Shown: positions 22,919-34,743 of the stretch, one piece after another
Numbering within the stretch: position 1 is the stretch's first letter
Layout of the letters: each line of letters begins with the position of its first letter
NCBI RefSeq assembly: GCF_018742245.1
Contig: NZ_CP036132.1
Location: 4,211,001-4,275,000, forward strand
Direction of reading: 5' to 3'
Length of the DNA stretch: 64,000 nucleotides
Source of the DNA: Bacillus mycoides
GTDB taxonomy: Bacteria > Bacillota > Bacilli > Bacillales > Bacillaceae_G
Made by a program: the position numbers and the translations under genes
The notes under the pieces: generated by a model
Databases searched by the model: none
The model's input: the letters and a program-made list of their open reading frames with translations, nothing else
Told to the model about the DNA's origin: nothing

Positions 22919-25279
22919 CTATTTCAATTCGACAACTGTTACGCCTAGGCCTCCCTCGCCCATATCACCGTAGCGGTAATTTTTCACGCCGCGATGTTTC
23001 TTCAAGTAATCTTGTACACCTTGGCGAAGCGCTCCTGTTCCTTTACCGTGAATAATTGATATACGAGGATAGCTTGCAAGCTGTGCATCGTCTAAATATT
23101 TTTCAACGCGCATCATTGCATCTTCATAACGTTCACCGCGAAGGTCTAGCTCTAACGACACGTGATAATCTCTACCCTTCACACTTGCGACTGCTTTTTT
23201 CTCAGTTTGCTTCGGTGTATTAATGTATTCCATATTGGATTCTTTCACTTTCATCTTCAGAATACCAATTTGTACGCTCCACTCTGTATCACTTACTTTT
23301 TTAAGCAATTGACCTTTTTGACCGAACGTTAACACTTTTACTTCATCACCTGGTCGTAATTGTTGTTTCGGCGCTGTATTTTTCACATTTACTTTTTGTT
23401 TCTTCACAAGCTCTGGTGCTGCCCCTTCTAGACGGCTCTTCGCTTCAATAAGCTCATGGTCTTTCACATTTACAAGCTGTGCTTTGCGCAATTGACGAAG
23501 TTCATGAATAATGCCTTCTGCTTCTTTCTTCGCAGCTTCGACTTTTTCTTCCCCTTCTTTTTGCGCTTTTAATAATTTTTCATCGCGCTCATCGTTAAAT
23601 TCAATAATTTGACGCTGTAATTCACGATGAAGTTTTTCAGATTGCTTACGATATTCTTCCGCTTCTTTTCGTTCGCTCTCTGCATTTTTTTGGCTTTCTT
23701 CTAGCTTTGCAATCATATTTTCGATTTTATTCGTATCTGTACTAATATGGTTACGAGCGCGATCAATAACGCGATCAGACAAACCAAGACGCTTCGAAAT
23801 TTCAAAGGCGTTACTACGTCCTGGTACACCGATTAATAATTTGTACGTTGGGCTTAATGTATTCACATCGAACTCAACGCTCGCATTAATAACTTGCTCA
23901 CGATTGTATCCATATGCTTTTAATTCTGGGTAATGCGTCGTTGCAACAACGCGAGCACCGCGGTTACATACTTCATCTAAAATAGAAATTGCTAGTGCAG
24001 CCCCTTCTTGCGGATCTGTCCCAGCACCTAATTCATCAAATAGGACTAAACTTTCAAAATCAGCTTTTTCTAAAATATCTACAATGTTTACCATATGAGA
24101 AGAGAATGTACTTAAATTTTGTTCAATCGATTGCTCATCACCGATATCAGCAAAGATGTTTTTAAATACACATATCTCTGATTCATCCATTACCGGAATA
24201 TGAAGACCAGATTGCGCCATTAAGACACAAATACCAACTGTTTTAAGTGTAACTGTTTTACCACCTGTATTCGGTCCTGTAATAACGATTGTTGTAAAGT
24301 CTTTACCAAGCATAATGTTATTTGGCACGATAATTTCCGGATCGATAAGCGGATGGCGTGCTTGTTTTAAATCCATGTAGCGTTCATTATTGACGATTGG
24401 TTTCGTCGCTTTAATTCGCTTCGCATAAAGAGCTTTTGCAAAAATAAAATCAAGATTTGCAACTACTTCTACGTTTGATAAAACGATATCAGCTTCCACT
24501 GCTACTTCTTCCGTTAACATCATTAAAATGCGTTCTACTTCTTGTTTTTCTTTCACACGTGCTTCTTGAAGTGCGTTATTTAATTCCACGATTACTTGCG
24601 GTTCGATAAATAATGTTTGTCCAGAAGCGGATTGATCGTGAACAATACCACCATATACGCCGCGGTATTCTTGTTTTACCGGGATTACGTAGCGTTCGTT
24701 ACGAATCGTTACAATTGCATCTGATAACATTTTTTGCGCGTTTGAAGAACGCGTCATGTTTTCTAATTTCTCACGAATACGGCTTTCCGCAGTACGAATT
24801 TGGTTACGAATACCACGCAATTTGTCACTTGCGCTATCGACTACTTCACCGCCGTCACCAATACAATTTGTAATCTTCTTTTCTAAATCATATAAAGACA
24901 CAATTTGCGCGACATGTGTTTCTAAAATTGGAAGCTCAACACCGTTGTCAATCATATCGTCAATGAAACGTTTCATTTGGCGACTACCGTACATCGTACT
25001 TGCGATTTCAATTAATTCATGAGGACTTAACATACTTCCAATTTTCGCACGCTTAATATTTGAACGAATATCAGAAATCCCTCCAAGTGGTACATGTCCT
25101 TTTAAACGGATAACTTTCGCTGCCTCATCCGTTGTTTCTTGCAGTTCCACAATCTCTTCAAAATCTGTGCTTGGCACTAAATTCTTCACTTTATCACGAC
25201 CAAGTGAAGATGCTGTATGTTCAAGTAATTGTTCTTTTACTTTATTGTATTCTAATACACGCAACGTTCTTTCTAACAT
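22919..25279 (-). CDS. mutS2: Endonuclease MutS2
   Basis: A 786-residue MutS2. A MutS-like core and clamp precede the ATPase with Walker [14 protein letters not shown] (about residue 334), [10 protein letters not shown] and Walker [15 protein letters not shown] long coiled coil (about 515-605) and the C-terminal Smr nuclease domain (about 710-786, with [12 protein letters not shown] and [11 protein letters not shown]) follow. It lacks the MutS mismatch-reading domain. Recent Bacillus work links MutS2 to stalled, collided ribosomes; older work to recombination control. Sits 19 bp after polX. Confidence 0.95.
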   Translation of the reverse strand: MLERTLRVLEYNKVKEQLLEHTASSLGRDKVKNLVPSTDFEEIVELQETTDEAAKVIRLKGHVPLGGISDIRSNIKRAKIGSMLSPHELIEIASTMYGSRQMKRFIDDMIDNGVELPILETHVAQIVSLYDLEKKITNCIGDGGEVVDSASDKLRGIRNQIRTAESRIREKLENMTRSSNAQKMLSDAIVTIRNERYVIPVKQEYRGVYGGIVHDQSASGQTLFIEPQVIVELNNALQEARVKEKQEVERILMMLTEEVAVEADIVLSNVEVVANLDFIFAKALYAKRIKATKPIVNNERYMDLKQARHPLIDPEIIVPNNIMLGKDFTTIVITGPNTGGKTVTLKTVGICVLMAQSGLHIPVMDESEICVFKNIFADIGDEQSIEQNLSTFSSHMVNIVDILEKADFESLVLFDELGAGTDPQEGAALAISILDEVCNRGARVVATTHYPELKAYGYNREQVINASVEFDVNTLSPTYKLLIGVPGRSNAFEISKRLGLSDRVIDRARNHISTDTNKIENMIAKLEESQKNAESERKEAEEYRKQSEKLHRELQRQIIEFNDERDEKLLKAQKEGEEKVEAAKKEAEGIIHELRQLRKAQLVNVKDHELIEAKSRLEGAAPELVKKQKVNVKNTAPKQQLRPGDEVKVLTFGQKGQLLKKVSDTEWSVQIGILKMKVKESNMEYINTPKQTEKKAVASVKGRDYHVSLELDLRGERYEDAMMRVEKYLDDAQLASYPRISIIHGKGTGALRQGVQDYLKKHRGVKNYRYGDMGEGGLGVTVVELK

Positions 25280-25298
25280 GTTGCAGGTCCCCCCTGTA

Positions 25299-27017
25299 TT
25301 ACTTATTACGTTTAATATAGTCTAATAAACGTTCAATATCCCATGTGTTAATCACATTATCTTTTTGAATCCAACCTTTACGCGCTGCTGCTACACCTGT
25401 TTCCATATCTTCTAACATTTCAAGTGTATGGGCATCCGTATTAATCGCTACTTTTACACCAGCATCTTGTGCTTGTTTTAATAATTTCGCACTTAAATCT
25501 AAACGGTTTGGATTTGCATTTAATTCTAAAACTGTATTTGTTTCTTTTGCGAGCTGGATTAACAAATCTGTATCTACATCGTAACCCTGGCGGCGCCCAA
25601 GAAGACGTCCTGTCGGATGAGCAATCATCGTGACATGCTTATTCTCAAGTGCAGTGCGAAGACGTTTCATAATCGTTTCACGGTCTTGTGAGAAGCTAGA
25701 ATGAATCGCTCCAATAACATAATCTAGTTCTGCTAATACTTCATCGTCAAAATCAAGTGTCGCATCTGGTAAAATGTCCATTTCGATTCCGCGCAAAATT
25801 GTAATGTCTGGATACTTTTCATTCATACGTTCAATTTCTTTCGCTTGTTCACGAAGACGCTCTTTCGTTAAACCGTTCGCTACTTTCAAGTATTGCGAGT
25901 GATCAGTAATTGCCATAAATTTATATCCACGAGCACGACATGCTTGTACCATTTCCTCAATTGAAAAAGCACCGTCACTCCACGTTGTATGCATATGTAA
26001 ATCACCTTGTATATGAGAGAACTGAATTAAGTCCGGATACTCTTTAATTAATTCAATTTCTTTTCCATCTTCACGCACTTCTGGTGGGATGAATGGAAGG
26101 CCAAAGTGGGCGAAGAATGCTTCTTCTGTTTCGAATGTTTTCACTTCACCTGTCTCTAAGATTTCCACACCATATTCACTAATTTTCTCGCCTCTATCTT
26201 TCGCAATTTGGCGCATTTTTACGTTATGGTCTTTTGATCCTGTGAAATGGTGAAGAGTTGTAATAAATTCTTCTGGTTTTACTAAGCGGAAGTCAATTGA
26301 AATATCATATTCATATTGAAGACGAACAGATACTTTCGTATCTCCACTTGCAATCACTTCAATCATATTATCAAATTGTAGTAAATGTTCACGTACTACT
26401 GCTGGCTCCGTCGTTGCAATGATAAAATCTAAGTCCTTCACTGTCTCACGAACACGGCGTAAACTACCAGCGCGTGAGAAACGAATTATTTCAGCAACAT
26501 TCGACAATTTCTCCTCTATTTCCCCGGCAATAGGCAATACCATCGCAATTGGTAACCTCTCTGGACGAGAGCCTACTTGATCAATTGCTTCTAATATTTT
26601 CTCTTCTGTTTTCTTACCGAATCCCGCTAAAGCTTGTACTTTATTTTCTTCACAAACAGCTTTTAACGTTTCCATATCAACAACACCAAGTTCTTTGTAT
26701 AACTTGGCCACCTTCTTACCACCAAGGCCTGGTAGTTTTAATAGTGGTAATAAACTGCTTGGTACTTCTTTTTCAAGTTCTTGTAGTACTTCAGATGTTC
26801 CCGATTCTATATATTCTTGAATAACTGCTGCCGTTCCTTTTCCGATACCTGGAATCTTTGTGAAATCTTCAATTTCAGAAAGACTACGGTCATCACTTTC
26901 TAGTGCTGCCGCCGCTTTACGGAATGCAGATATTTTAAATGGATTCGCGCCCTTCAGTTCCATAAACAGGCCGATTGTCTCTAGTAATTTGATAACTTGT
27001 TTTTTATTCACTTTCAT
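25299..27017 (-). CDS. polX: DNA polymerase X with PHP domain
   Basis: A 572-residue family X polymerase. The N-terminal helix-hairpin-helix region has [15 protein letters not shown] and LPGLGGKK. The nucleotidyl-transfer core has GSLRR and [12 protein letters not shown] with metal-binding Asp residues. A C-terminal PHP domain has [18 protein letters not shown] and [12 protein letters not shown], typical of 3'-5' exonuclease. Gap-filling in base-excision repair. Start taken at ATG 27017 ([13 protein letters not shown]); an extra upstream Met codon at 27020 is equally possible. Confidence 0.95.
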   Translation of the reverse strand: MKVNKKQVIKLLETIGLFMELKGANPFKISAFRKAAAALESDDRSLSEIEDFTKIPGIGKGTAAVIQEYIESGTSEVLQELEKEVPSSLLPLLKLPGLGGKKVAKLYKELGVVDMETLKAVCEENKVQALAGFGKKTEEKILEAIDQVGSRPERLPIAMVLPIAGEIEEKLSNVAEIIRFSRAGSLRRVRETVKDLDFIIATTEPAVVREHLLQFDNMIEVIASGDTKVSVRLQYEYDISIDFRLVKPEEFITTLHHFTGSKDHNVKMRQIAKDRGEKISEYGVEILETGEVKTFETEEAFFAHFGLPFIPPEVREDGKEIELIKEYPDLIQFSHIQGDLHMHTTWSDGAFSIEEMVQACRARGYKFMAITDHSQYLKVANGLTKERLREQAKEIERMNEKYPDITILRGIEMDILPDATLDFDDEVLAELDYVIGAIHSSFSQDRETIMKRLRTALENKHVTMIAHPTGRLLGRRQGYDVDTDLLIQLAKETNTVLELNANPNRLDLSAKLLKQAQDAGVKVAINTDAHTLEMLEDMETGVAAARKGWIQKDNVINTWDIERLLDYIKRNK

Positions 27018-27046
27018 CATTGCCCCGCCTTTCTTTCATAGAAAAA

Positions 27047-27074
27047 AACTTCTCTTTCCGAAAAAAGAGAAGTT
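27047..27074 (-). terminator. Terminator between cvpA and polX
   Basis: AACTTCTCTTT/AAAGAGAAGTT followed by a T-run on the minus strand; separates the zapA-cvpA pair from polX-mutS2. Confidence 0.85.
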
Positions 27075-27612
27075 ACACTCTGCTACCTGTCTGCCATAGT
27101 TCCTTCACCTTTTCAGAAAGAATCGGTGTATCGTCTACAATTATTTTGCTAATTGATGATTTTTGTAATGGTGTTTGTATTTGTTCAATTGGAAGAATTG
27201 ATCCAACAATAATTAGGACAAACAGAATGATATACACTTCTAAAAAGCCAAGAAGTGCCCCAGCAACCGCATTGACTTGCTTTAAAACTGGGATTTCTGC
27301 AAACATATTTAGTAAATTACCAAGTAGTGAAAGTGCGATTTTTGTAATAATAAATAATACAATAAACGCAATTGCTTGATAGAAGACACCCTCAATATTA
27401 TTCGCATCTATCCATTCTGGAACAGAAACATTCTTATCAAATGGATACGGAATAATTTTCGCAAGTGCTGGCGCTAAATCTTTACAGTACCAGTATGCAA
27501 CGAGGTATGCGATAATAAAGCTTGTTAACTTTACAAGTTGCAAAATAAATCCTCTGCGTAAACCGAGGAAGAATCCCATAACAAGCAGTAAAATGATAAT
27601 AATATCAATCAT
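27073..27612 (-). CDS. cvpA: CvpA-family membrane protein (YshB)
   Basis: A 179-residue protein with four membrane segments, starting MIDIIIILLLVMGFFLGLRRG, the conserved CvpA N-terminus. Homologues affect colicin V secretion and membrane homeostasis. The ATG at 27612 is one base after the zapA stop codon, with AAAGGAA upstream; a longer reading begins at a TTG inside zapA. Confidence 0.88.
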   Translation of the reverse strand: MIDIIIILLLVMGFFLGLRRGFILQLVKLTSFIIAYLVAYWYCKDLAPALAKIIPYPFDKNVSVPEWIDANNIEGVFYQAIAFIVLFIITKIALSLLGNLLNMFAEIPVLKQVNAVAGALLGFLEVYIILFVLIIVGSILPIEQIQTPLQKSSISKIIVDDTPILSEKVKELWQTGSRV

Positions 27613-27613
27613 G

Positions 27614-27883
27614 CTATTCAATTCCTTTTTGTGTCATACTTTCTTTCAATTTCTCATGTTCTTCTTTTAATTTTATGTAATCGTGTATGACGTTTACCGC
27701 CGTCAATACCGCTAGTCTACTCGTATCAAGCGAAGGATTCTTGGCATTGAGTTCGCGCATTTTATCATCCACAATCGCTGCTACCATGCGGATATGACTT
27801 GTACTTTCATCGCCAACAACTGAATATTGTTGACCATATATTTCTACATTAATTCGACTTTTATTTCCCTTTTGTTGTGACAA
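27614..27883 (-). CDS. zapA: Cell-division protein ZapA
   Basis: An 89-residue FtsZ-ring stabiliser. The hallmark [21 protein letters not shown] opens the domain and a C-terminal coiled coil ([11 protein letters not shown]) ends it. The TTG at 27883 is chosen: GGAGG lies eight bases upstream, while the TTG at 27898 overlaps that site. Co-transcribed with cvpA; divergent from rnhC. Confidence 0.9.
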   Translation of the reverse strand: MSQQKGNKSRINVEIYGQQYSVVGDESTSHIRMVAAIVDDKMRELNAKNPSLDTSRLAVLTAVNVIHDYIKLKEEHEKLKESMTQKGIE

Positions 27884-28007
27884 CTCACCGGCCTCCAATC
27901 ACGTACAGAATCCTAAAGTTTATCATACCATGAACCATCATAATATGGAAACAGAAAGAACAATCCGATATGATAAAAATAACAATATAAAAAAAGGAGC
28001 GACCATT

Positions 28008-28946
28008 TTGTCAAATTCTATCGTAATACAAACAAGTTCTAGTGCAATTGAAGACATGAAACAACAGTATAAACAAGCGCTTAGCCCGAAAATTCCGCAA
28101 GGCGGTGTCTTCATGGCAAAGGTGCCATCTTGCACGATTACAGCGTATAAATCTGGAAAAGTAATGTTCCAAGGAGGCCGTGCTGAAGCTGAAGCTGCTC
28201 GTTGGCAAACTGTCTCTCAAACACCGAAATCAGCTGTGAAAAAATCGGTTGATTCACATCGTTATGCGCCGCCCGCTTCCATCGGTACAATGTCTATTCT
28301 AGGATCAGATGAAGTAGGTACTGGTGATTACTTCGGACCAATGACAGTAGTTGCTGTATATGTGGATGCGAAGCAAATTCCACTTTTAAAAGAACTCGGT
28401 GTAAAAGACTCCAAAAACTTAAATGATGCTCAAATTGCTGAAATTGCAAAACAACTCCTTCACGTTGTTCCTTATAGCTCTCTCGTTCTTCATAATGAAA
28501 AATATAATGAGCTATTTGATAAAGGAAACAACCAAGGTAAACTAAAAGCTTTACTACATAATAAGGCAATTACAAACTTACTAGCGAAAATAGCACCTAC
28601 AAAACCAGAAGGCATCTTAATCGACCAATTTACACAGCCTGATACATACTATAAATATTTAGCGAAACAAAAACAGGTACAACGTGAAGATGTTTACTTC
28701 GCTACAAAAGGAGAAAGTGTCCATTTAGCAGTAGCTGCTGCTTCCATTTTAGCTCGTTACTCATTCGTAAAACAATTTGATGAACTAAGCAAAAAAGCTG
28801 GCATGCCACTTCCAAAAGGTGCTGGTAAACAAGTTGATATTGCCGCTGCTAAATTAATTCAAAAAGTCGGTAAAGAAAGACTACCTGAGTTTGTGAAAGT
28901 GCATTTTGCTAATACAGAGAAAGCGTTTCGCTTACTGAAAAAATAA
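28008..28946 (+). CDS. rnhC: Ribonuclease HIII
   Basis: A 312-residue enzyme. It has the N-terminal TBP-like substrate-binding domain (about 1-85, ending in the GKVMFQGGRAEAEAARW block) and the RNase H fold with GSDEVGTGDYFGP, VKDSKNL and EGILIDQF carrying the acidic metal ligands. It removes RNA from RNA-DNA hybrids. TTG at 28008, eight bases after AAGGAG, gives a protein of the normal length; the longer reading from 27930 crosses the divergent promoter. Confidence 0.93.
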   Translation: MSNSIVIQTSSSAIEDMKQQYKQALSPKIPQGGVFMAKVPSCTITAYKSGKVMFQGGRAEAEAARWQTVSQTPKSAVKKSVDSHRYAPPASIGTMSILGSDEVGTGDYFGPMTVVAVYVDAKQIPLLKELGVKDSKNLNDAQIAEIAKQLLHVVPYSSLVLHNEKYNELFDKGNNQGKLKALLHNKAITNLLAKIAPTKPEGILIDQFTQPDTYYKYLAKQKQVQREDVYFATKGESVHLAVAAASILARYSFVKQFDELSKKAGMPLPKGAGKQVDIAAAKLIQKVGKERLPEFVKVHFANTEKAFRLLKK

Positions 28947-28984
28947 CTACTTTTTAGTATCGACAGGATATGGATGAACTAAAC

Positions 28985-29015
28985 AAGGCGAAAAGAATTG
29001 GATTCTTTTCGCCTT
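28985..29015 (+). terminator. rnhC terminator
   Basis: GGCGAAAAGAAT/ATTCTTTTCGCC with a 3-base loop followed by TTTTA. Confidence 0.88.
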
Positions 29016-29130
29016 TTATGAATGAAAAATGGATACATAGGATCTCACACGTTCCTATTTTTGTCGCACTCCTTCTTCATATCTATATATTTAAATTAAG
29101 TCTGATATACATTCATTTACTATTCACCTA

Positions 29131-29159
29131 AAAAAGAGAGTCTCCATGACTCCCTTTTT
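29131..29159 (-). terminator. Terminator after the frameshifted small gene
   Basis: AAAAAGAGAGTC/GACTCCCTTTTT with one mismatch, T-run on the minus strand. Confidence 0.75.
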
Positions 29160-29163
29160 ATGT

Positions 29164-29299
29164 TTAACTTCGTTTCTGCTTCTTATTTGATGAAGGTACT
29201 TTATAAGAACCCGTTTCATGCGTAGTCGTTCCTTGTCCTTCCACTTCCGGAGAACCTAAGCTTGATCTAGAATGGTCTGTTTTCACTTTCTTACTCATT
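29164..29299 (-). pseudogene. Frameshifted small hydrophilic protein gene (YuzL-like)
   Basis: From the ATG at 29299 (GGGGGTGATT before it) the frame reads MSKKVKNRPF and stops. Shifting by one base at the A-run (plus-strand T5 at 29280-29284) gives a continuous 44-residue protein that goes on TDHSRSSLGSPEVEGQGTT and ends NKKQKRS at the stop 29164-29166. The restored protein resembles the small Bacillus YuzL family (SPxVEGQGTT). So one extra base in a homopolymer appears to have broken the gene, unless it is a sequencing error. A terminator still follows. Confidence 0.6.
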
Positions 29300-29380
29300 A
29301 CAATCACCCCCAAGATTACTTTTCACTTAAGAGTAAAAAACTATTCAGCATAACCATCTGAACATATACTGGCTACTCTT

Positions 29381-30283
29381 TTATCCTCCTGTCTGTTTTT
29401 CACTAATGTCCCATAGACGTTTTGCGGCATCCTTATCCAAGGCAGCTTCAGACATTTTTCCTATTTGCTTATCGGCATAGTAATAACCACTATGATCAGT
29501 AAATTCACTTGATTCTGCTAGCCATATTAGAGTTTCAGCACCTTTCTCGGGTGTACGAGAGAAAGGTTTCATTGCTGCCATAGTTAAGCGAGCAACTAGA
29601 CCATTGTCCTGGTTGAAATTCGTAGCCACTAGCCCTGGATCGAAGCTGTATGCACTAACACCCGTCCCCTCCAACCGCTTTGCCAATTCAGCGGTAAATA
29701 AAATATTTGCTAGTTTTGATTGAGCATAACGCATTGTAGGACCACCCATGAATTTCTTAACACCACGATAAAGTTGTTCTGCATCTAAATCACCGAAATC
29801 AATTCCCTTTTTAGCCATTTTGTGACCGTGAGATGCGGTGGTGATAACACGAGCAGGAGCACTTTCTTTTAAACGCTCCAACAGCAAATTAGTGATTAGG
29901 AATGGACCTAAATGGTTAACCGCCCAAGTCATCTCCAAATCGTCCTCTGTAAGCTGCCTTGTTTGAAATAAAGCACCAGCATTATTCACTAATATATCTA
30001 TTCTCGGACACCTTTCTAAAATATCAGTAGCTACCCGGCGTATAGATTGTTGGGAAGCCATATCAGCTAAAAATAGATCTATCATCACATCCCCATTCGT
30101 TACATCCTTAATTTGAGCAATAGCAGCATTCGCTTTTTCCTCGTTACGTGCAATGATTCCTAGTTTGGCACCGCGCTCTGCAAATGCCTTAGCTGCCGCT
30201 AATCCAATACCACTTGTTGCACCAGTAATCACCACATACTTGTCATGCAGTGTCCACTTTGTATGACTTGTAATCTCCCCCAT
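29381..30283 (-). CDS. Short-chain dehydrogenase/reductase
   Basis: A 300-residue SDR of the retinol-dehydrogenase-like group. The NAD(P) motif TGATSGIG is at about residue 21, NNAG lies in DILVNNAGALF, and the catalytic Tyr-Lys in YAQSK. The substrate is not predictable. ATG 30283 has AAAGGGG ten bases upstream; the longer reading runs back through the asnS terminator at 30379-30408. No partner genes. Confidence 0.85.
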   Translation of the reverse strand: MGEITSHTKWTLHDKYVVITGATSGIGLAAAKAFAERGAKLGIIARNEEKANAAIAQIKDVTNGDVMIDLFLADMASQQSIRRVATDILERCPRIDILVNNAGALFQTRQLTEDDLEMTWAVNHLGPFLITNLLLERLKESAPARVITTASHGHKMAKKGIDFGDLDAEQLYRGVKKFMGGPTMRYAQSKLANILFTAELAKRLEGTGVSAYSFDPGLVATNFNQDNGLVARLTMAAMKPFSRTPEKGAETLIWLAESSEFTDHSGYYYADKQIGKMSEAALDKDAAKRLWDISEKQTGG

Positions 30284-30378
30284 CGAGCCAAAACCCCTTT
30301 CCCTTGCCCATAAATATTTCATTCGTTTTACTATATATGAGATACGAACGAACCTATGAACAACATTTTTCCAAACAA

Positions 30379-30408
30379 AAAAAGCGAGAGCAATTGCTCT
30401 CGCTTTTT
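30379..30408 (-). terminator. asnS terminator
   Basis: Perfect palindrome AAAGCGAGAGC-AATT-GCTCTCGCTTT with T-run on the minus strand, directly after asnS. Confidence 0.92.
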
Positions 30409-30413
30409 TCATC

Positions 30414-31805
30414 TTAAAACTCAGAAGAACCTGGAGTTCTTGGGAATGGAATTACGTCACGGATGTTAGCCATACCAGTGATGTACATTAGGAAGCGCTC
30501 GAAACCTAGACCGAATCCAGCATGTTTTGTACCGCCGTATTTTCTAAGTTCTAAGTACCACCAGTAGTCCTCTTCGTTCATACCTAATTCTTTAATTCTG
30601 TCTACTAAAACGTCCATTCTTTCTTCACGTTGACTTCCGCCGATTAATTCGCCGATGCCAGGAACTAGAAGGTCAGTAGCAGCTACTGTTTTACCATCTT
30701 CGTTCATACGCATGTAGAATGCTTTAATATCTTTCGGATAGTCTGTTACGAATACAGGGCGCTTGAAGATTTCTTCTGATAAGTATCTTTCGTGCTCTGT
30801 TTGTAAGTCAATACCCCATTCTACTGGGTATTTAAAGTCAGCACCTGATTCTTGAAGTACTTTAATTGCTTCTGTATAAGTGATACGACCGAAGTCAGAG
30901 TTAATTACGTTGTTCATGCGCTCTAGAACTGTTTTATCAACGAAGCTGTTGAAGAATTCCATTTCTTCTGGTGCATGCTCTAGTACGTATTTCATTGCAT
31001 ATTTCAGCATATCTTCTGTAAGATCCATTACATCGCCTAATTCAGCGAATGCAATCTCAGGCTCAACCATCCAGAACTCAGCTGCGTGGCGAGTTGTGTT
31101 TGAGTTTTCCGCACGGAATGTAGGTCCGAATGTGTACACATCACGGAATGCTAATGCATAAGCTTCAGCATTCAGCTGTCCACTTACTGTTAAGTTTGTT
31201 TCTTTGCCAAAGAAGTCTTTTGATTCGTCGACTTGTCCGCCTTCACCTTTAGGTACGTTGTTTAAATCTTGCGTTGTTACGCGGAACATTTCGCCTGCAC
31301 CTTCTGTATCACTACCAGTGATAATTGGTGTGTGAACATGTACAAATCCACGCTCTTGGAAGAATTGGTGAATTGCAAATGCTGCGATAGAACGCACGCG
31401 GAATGTTGCAGAGAATGCGTTTGTTCTTGGACGTAAGTGAGCGATTGTACGTAAGTATTCAAACGTGTGACGCTTCTTTTGAAGTGGGTAATCAGAATCT
31501 GATAAGCCCTCGATATCAATTTTTTCTGCTTTAATTTCAAATGGTTGCTTCGCTCCAGGTGTTGCAATTACTTTACCTTCTACTTTAACTGAAGAGCTTA
31601 GTGGAAGCTTTGCAATTTCTTTGAAGTTCTCTAATTCTGTATCGAAAACGATTTGAACACCTTTGAAGAAGCTACCGTCGTTTAATTCGATGAAACCAAA
31701 TGCTTTTGAATCACGTAAGTTACGAATCCAACCCGATACTTGTACTGTTTGATCTGCGTATTTATCTGTATCTCTATACAGACTTTTTACTAATGTGTTT
31801 TCCAT
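30414..31805 (-). CDS. asnS: Asparaginyl-tRNA synthetase
   Basis: A 463-residue class IIb synthetase. The OB anticodon-binding domain (residues 15-100, [19 protein letters not shown]) precedes the catalytic core with motif 2 [15 protein letters not shown] and motif 3 [15 protein letters not shown]. Charges tRNA-Asn. Regulated by the T-box upstream, whose specifier is AAC. Confidence 0.96.
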   Translation of the reverse strand: MENTLVKSLYRDTDKYADQTVQVSGWIRNLRDSKAFGFIELNDGSFFKGVQIVFDTELENFKEIAKLPLSSSVKVEGKVIATPGAKQPFEIKAEKIDIEGLSDSDYPLQKKRHTFEYLRTIAHLRPRTNAFSATFRVRSIAAFAIHQFFQERGFVHVHTPIITGSDTEGAGEMFRVTTQDLNNVPKGEGGQVDESKDFFGKETNLTVSGQLNAEAYALAFRDVYTFGPTFRAENSNTTRHAAEFWMVEPEIAFAELGDVMDLTEDMLKYAMKYVLEHAPEEMEFFNSFVDKTVLERMNNVINSDFGRITYTEAIKVLQESGADFKYPVEWGIDLQTEHERYLSEEIFKRPVFVTDYPKDIKAFYMRMNEDGKTVAATDLLVPGIGELIGGSQREERMDVLVDRIKELGMNEEDYWWYLELRKYGGTKHAGFGLGFERFLMYITGMANIRDVIPFPRTPGSSEF

Positions 31806-31837
31806 AGTAAAATTCTCCTTTACTCATATATTTAAAT

Positions 31838-32085
31838 ACAAAAAAACCTTTCATCCATAAAGGGACGAAAGGTTAAACTTCGCGGTACCACCCAATTTGT
31901 CATAAAGACCAACTTTAACTCGTATGTAATACATACTTCCCGGTTTGTAACAGGCCGGATTCCCGTCTAAGTCTACTCTTGAATACAAGATCCAATTTCG
32001 GTTAGCAACTCCAAGGTGTTCTTCATATATACCGCCTCATCAGGCTCTCACCGTCCCTGACTCGCTATGGATTATAGTATATACT
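31838..32085 (-). ncRNA. T-box riboswitch of asnS
   Basis: Minus strand: stem I with GATGAGGCGG, specifier AAC in GAAG AAC ACCTTGGAG, T-box core TGGGTGGTACCGCGA (31878-31892) and terminator 31841-31874 with T-run. Asn specifier agrees with the gene. Confidence 0.95.
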
Positions 32086-32165
32086 ACTTTTCCTTATCAT
32101 CGTCTTTCATTTTGTTAAACTAAAATTAATGTACTACATTCGAGGGAAAGATGCAAGATGCCAGA

Positions 32166-32247
32166 AAATATATCAGCGATTTTTGCAATATATCGACCGC
32201 AACTTCAAATATATCAGCGATTTTTATAATATATCGACTTACCGACA
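32166..32247. repeat. Two-copy 41-bp direct repeat
   Basis: AAATATATCAGCGATTTTT begins at 32166 and at 32207. Each copy continues with (GC/AT)AATATATCGAC. It lies between asnS and pheT, outside the T-box and terminator. Confidence 0.85.
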
Positions 32248-32270
32248 ACTTTCGACAATCGCATCATAAA

Positions 32271-32303
32271 AAAAAATTGCCGGAATTAATCCGGCAATCT
32301 TTT
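32271..32303 (-). terminator. pheT terminator
   Basis: ATTGCCGG-aattaat-CCGGCAAT with an A-run on the plus side, so T-run on the minus strand. Confidence 0.9.
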
Positions 32304-32304
32304 A

Positions 32305-34725
32305 TTACTTACGTAACTCCGCACCAAATTTCTCTTCTACCGCTGTTAATACACGGCTATGTGCTTCTGTTACTTCTTCGTCTGTTAATGTACGTTCTGC
32401 ATCGAAGTAGTTCATAGAGAATGCAAGTGATTTCTTGCCTTCTTCCATTTTTTCACCTTCGTATAAGTCGAATAGTGTTACTTCTTTTAGAAGTTCTCCG
32501 CCAGCTTCAGCAATTACTTGCTTCATTTCACCAGCTTTTGTTTCTGTTGTTACTACAACAGCCATATCACGTGTCATAGATGGGAAACGTGGAATTGCTA
32601 AGTAGTAAGTTTCCTCAGCGTCTGCACCGAATACTTTTGCAAGAGATAATTCGAATACGAATGTATTTTTCACATCTAATTGTTTTTCTGTTTCCGGGTG
32701 CAATTGACCGATGAATCCGATTGCTTCACCATCTAATACGATGTCAGCTGTACGGCCTGGGTGCATACCTTCACGTTTTGCTGGTGCATAAGTGATTTGG
32801 TTTGCAACGCCAAGTACGTCGAATAATCCTTCTAATACACCTTTAACAACGAAGAAGTCTACAACTTTCTTCTCACCTTGCCATGCATGGTGAAGAGCAA
32901 GACCTGTCATAACACCTGCAAGATGTTGTTCTTCTTTCGGAAGTTCTCCTGCTTCTGTTGGTAAGAAGATAGAACCTACTTCATATAAAGCAACGCTATC
33001 GTTTTTACGTGCAACATTGTATGAAACTGCTTCTAACAATTGTGGTACTAAGCTTAAACGAAGTTGGCTACGCTCTTCGCTCATTGGAAGCGCAAGATTT
33101 ACAGGAGCTTTTTCGTTTGGTTCAACCATGTATTGTTTCGCTTTGTCAGCACTTGTTAATGAATATGTGATTGCTTCATATAAACCAGCACCTTCTAGGA
33201 AGCGGCGTACTTTACGACGTTTCGTTTGTGCTGATGTTAATTTACCACGTGTCATTGTTCCAGATGGTAATGTAACTGGAATGTGATCATAACCATACAG
33301 ACGACCTACTTCTTCTACTAAGTCTTCTGAAATTGTAATGTCAGGACGACGTGCCGGTACATTCACATGGAATGTTCCTTCTACTTCTGTGAATGGGAAT
33401 TTTAAGTTTGTGAACATTGTACCCATTTCGCTCGCAGCAATATCTGTACCTAATACACGGTTTACTTTTTCAGCTGTAACAGATACTGTACGTTCTTGTA
33501 CTTGTAAGTTATCAGCTTCTACTACACCTTCAAGTGCTTCTCCGCCAGCGTATTTTGCCATTAAAGCAGCTGCGTGTTGAATCGCTTCAAATGTACGTGT
33601 TGGGTCGATTCCTTTTTCAAAACGTGCACTTGATTCGCTACGAAGACCTAAGTCTTTTGATGTACGGCGCACTGTTTGACCTGCAAAGTATGCAGACTCA
33701 ATTAGAACGTTTACTGTCTCGCTATCAACTTCAGAATCCGCTCCGCCCATTACACCAGCAACAGCTAAAGCTTTTTCACCGTTTGTAATAACAAGGTGGT
33801 GGCTTTGTAATTTACGCTCTTGATCATCTAATGTTTGAATCTTTTCGTCTTCTTTAGCTAGACGAACAACGATTTCTTTTGAACCTAATTTATCGTAATC
33901 GAATGCATGTAACGGTTGACCGTATTCCATTAAAATGTAGTTTGTAATATCAACTACATTACTAATTGGACGAATGCCAGCTGCCATAAGGCGAGTTTGC
34001 ATCCACATTGGTGATGGACCAATCTTTACGTTCTTCACCATTTTTGCAATGTATAACGGGTTTTCTTCTTTCGCTTCTACACTTACAGAAATGTAATCAG
34101 CTGTTTTTTCTGCTGATTCTTGTAAGTTGATAGCTGGAAGTTTTACTTCACGGCCGTAAATAGCAGCTACTTCATATGCAACACCTAACATGTTTAAGCA
34201 ATCTGCACGGTTTGGTGTTAAACCAAGCTCAAGCACTTCATCATGTAAGTTTAAAATTTCAAGTGCATCTGCACCAACTTCAGCATCACTTGGGAAGATG
34301 AAGATACCGTCTGCATATTCTTTCGCAACGAATTTCCCATCAATACCAAGCTCTTGAAGAGCACAAACCATACCGTGAGAAGCTTCCCCGCGTAGTTTTG
34401 CTTTTTTAATTTTGAAGTTACCAGGAAGTACAGCGCCAACTTTTGCAACTGGTACTTTTAAACCTTTTGCAATGTTAGCAGCTCCACAAATAATTTGAAC
34501 TGGTTCTTCTTCACCGATATCGATTAAGCATTTGCTTAATTTGTCGGCTTCTGGGTGTTTTTCACATTCTAATACGTGACCAACTACAACACCTTTTACA
34601 CCTTTATTTAATACTTCAACGCCTTCTACTTCAATACCACTTTTCGTGATTTTGTCTGCTAGTTCTTGTGCTGTTACATCTTTAATATCTACATACTCTT
34701 GTAACCAACGATATGATACGAACAT
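32305..34725 (-). CDS. pheT: Phenylalanyl-tRNA synthetase beta subunit
   Basis: An 806-residue beta subunit. The N-terminal EMAP-like tRNA-binding domain (about 40-150), B3/B4 editing domain, B5 DNA-binding-like fold, degenerate catalytic core, and C-terminal anticodon-binding ferredoxin fold ([12 protein letters not shown] near 710 on) are all recognisable. Forms an alpha2-beta2 enzyme with PheS. Located 18 bp after pheS and under the same T-box. Confidence 0.96.
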   Translation of the reverse strand: MFVSYRWLQEYVDIKDVTAQELADKITKSGIEVEGVEVLNKGVKGVVVGHVLECEKHPEADKLSKCLIDIGEEEPVQIICGAANIAKGLKVPVAKVGAVLPGNFKIKKAKLRGEASHGMVCALQELGIDGKFVAKEYADGIFIFPSDAEVGADALEILNLHDEVLELGLTPNRADCLNMLGVAYEVAAIYGREVKLPAINLQESAEKTADYISVSVEAKEENPLYIAKMVKNVKIGPSPMWMQTRLMAAGIRPISNVVDITNYILMEYGQPLHAFDYDKLGSKEIVVRLAKEDEKIQTLDDQERKLQSHHLVITNGEKALAVAGVMGGADSEVDSETVNVLIESAYFAGQTVRRTSKDLGLRSESSARFEKGIDPTRTFEAIQHAAALMAKYAGGEALEGVVEADNLQVQERTVSVTAEKVNRVLGTDIAASEMGTMFTNLKFPFTEVEGTFHVNVPARRPDITISEDLVEEVGRLYGYDHIPVTLPSGTMTRGKLTSAQTKRRKVRRFLEGAGLYEAITYSLTSADKAKQYMVEPNEKAPVNLALPMSEERSQLRLSLVPQLLEAVSYNVARKNDSVALYEVGSIFLPTEAGELPKEEQHLAGVMTGLALHHAWQGEKKVVDFFVVKGVLEGLFDVLGVANQITYAPAKREGMHPGRTADIVLDGEAIGFIGQLHPETEKQLDVKNTFVFELSLAKVFGADAEETYYLAIPRFPSMTRDMAVVVTTETKAGEMKQVIAEAGGELLKEVTLFDLYEGEKMEEGKKSLAFSMNYFDAERTLTDEEVTEAHSRVLTAVEEKFGAELRK

Positions 34726-34743
34726 ATTTATCCTCTCCTTCCC

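Noticed and set aside
27930..28007. N-terminal extension of RNase HIII
   Set aside because: It overlaps the divergent promoter region; TTG 28008 gives the normal length.
30284..30412. N-terminal extension of the SDR protein
   Set aside because: The frame passes through the asnS terminator; the ATG at 30283 has its own ribosome site.
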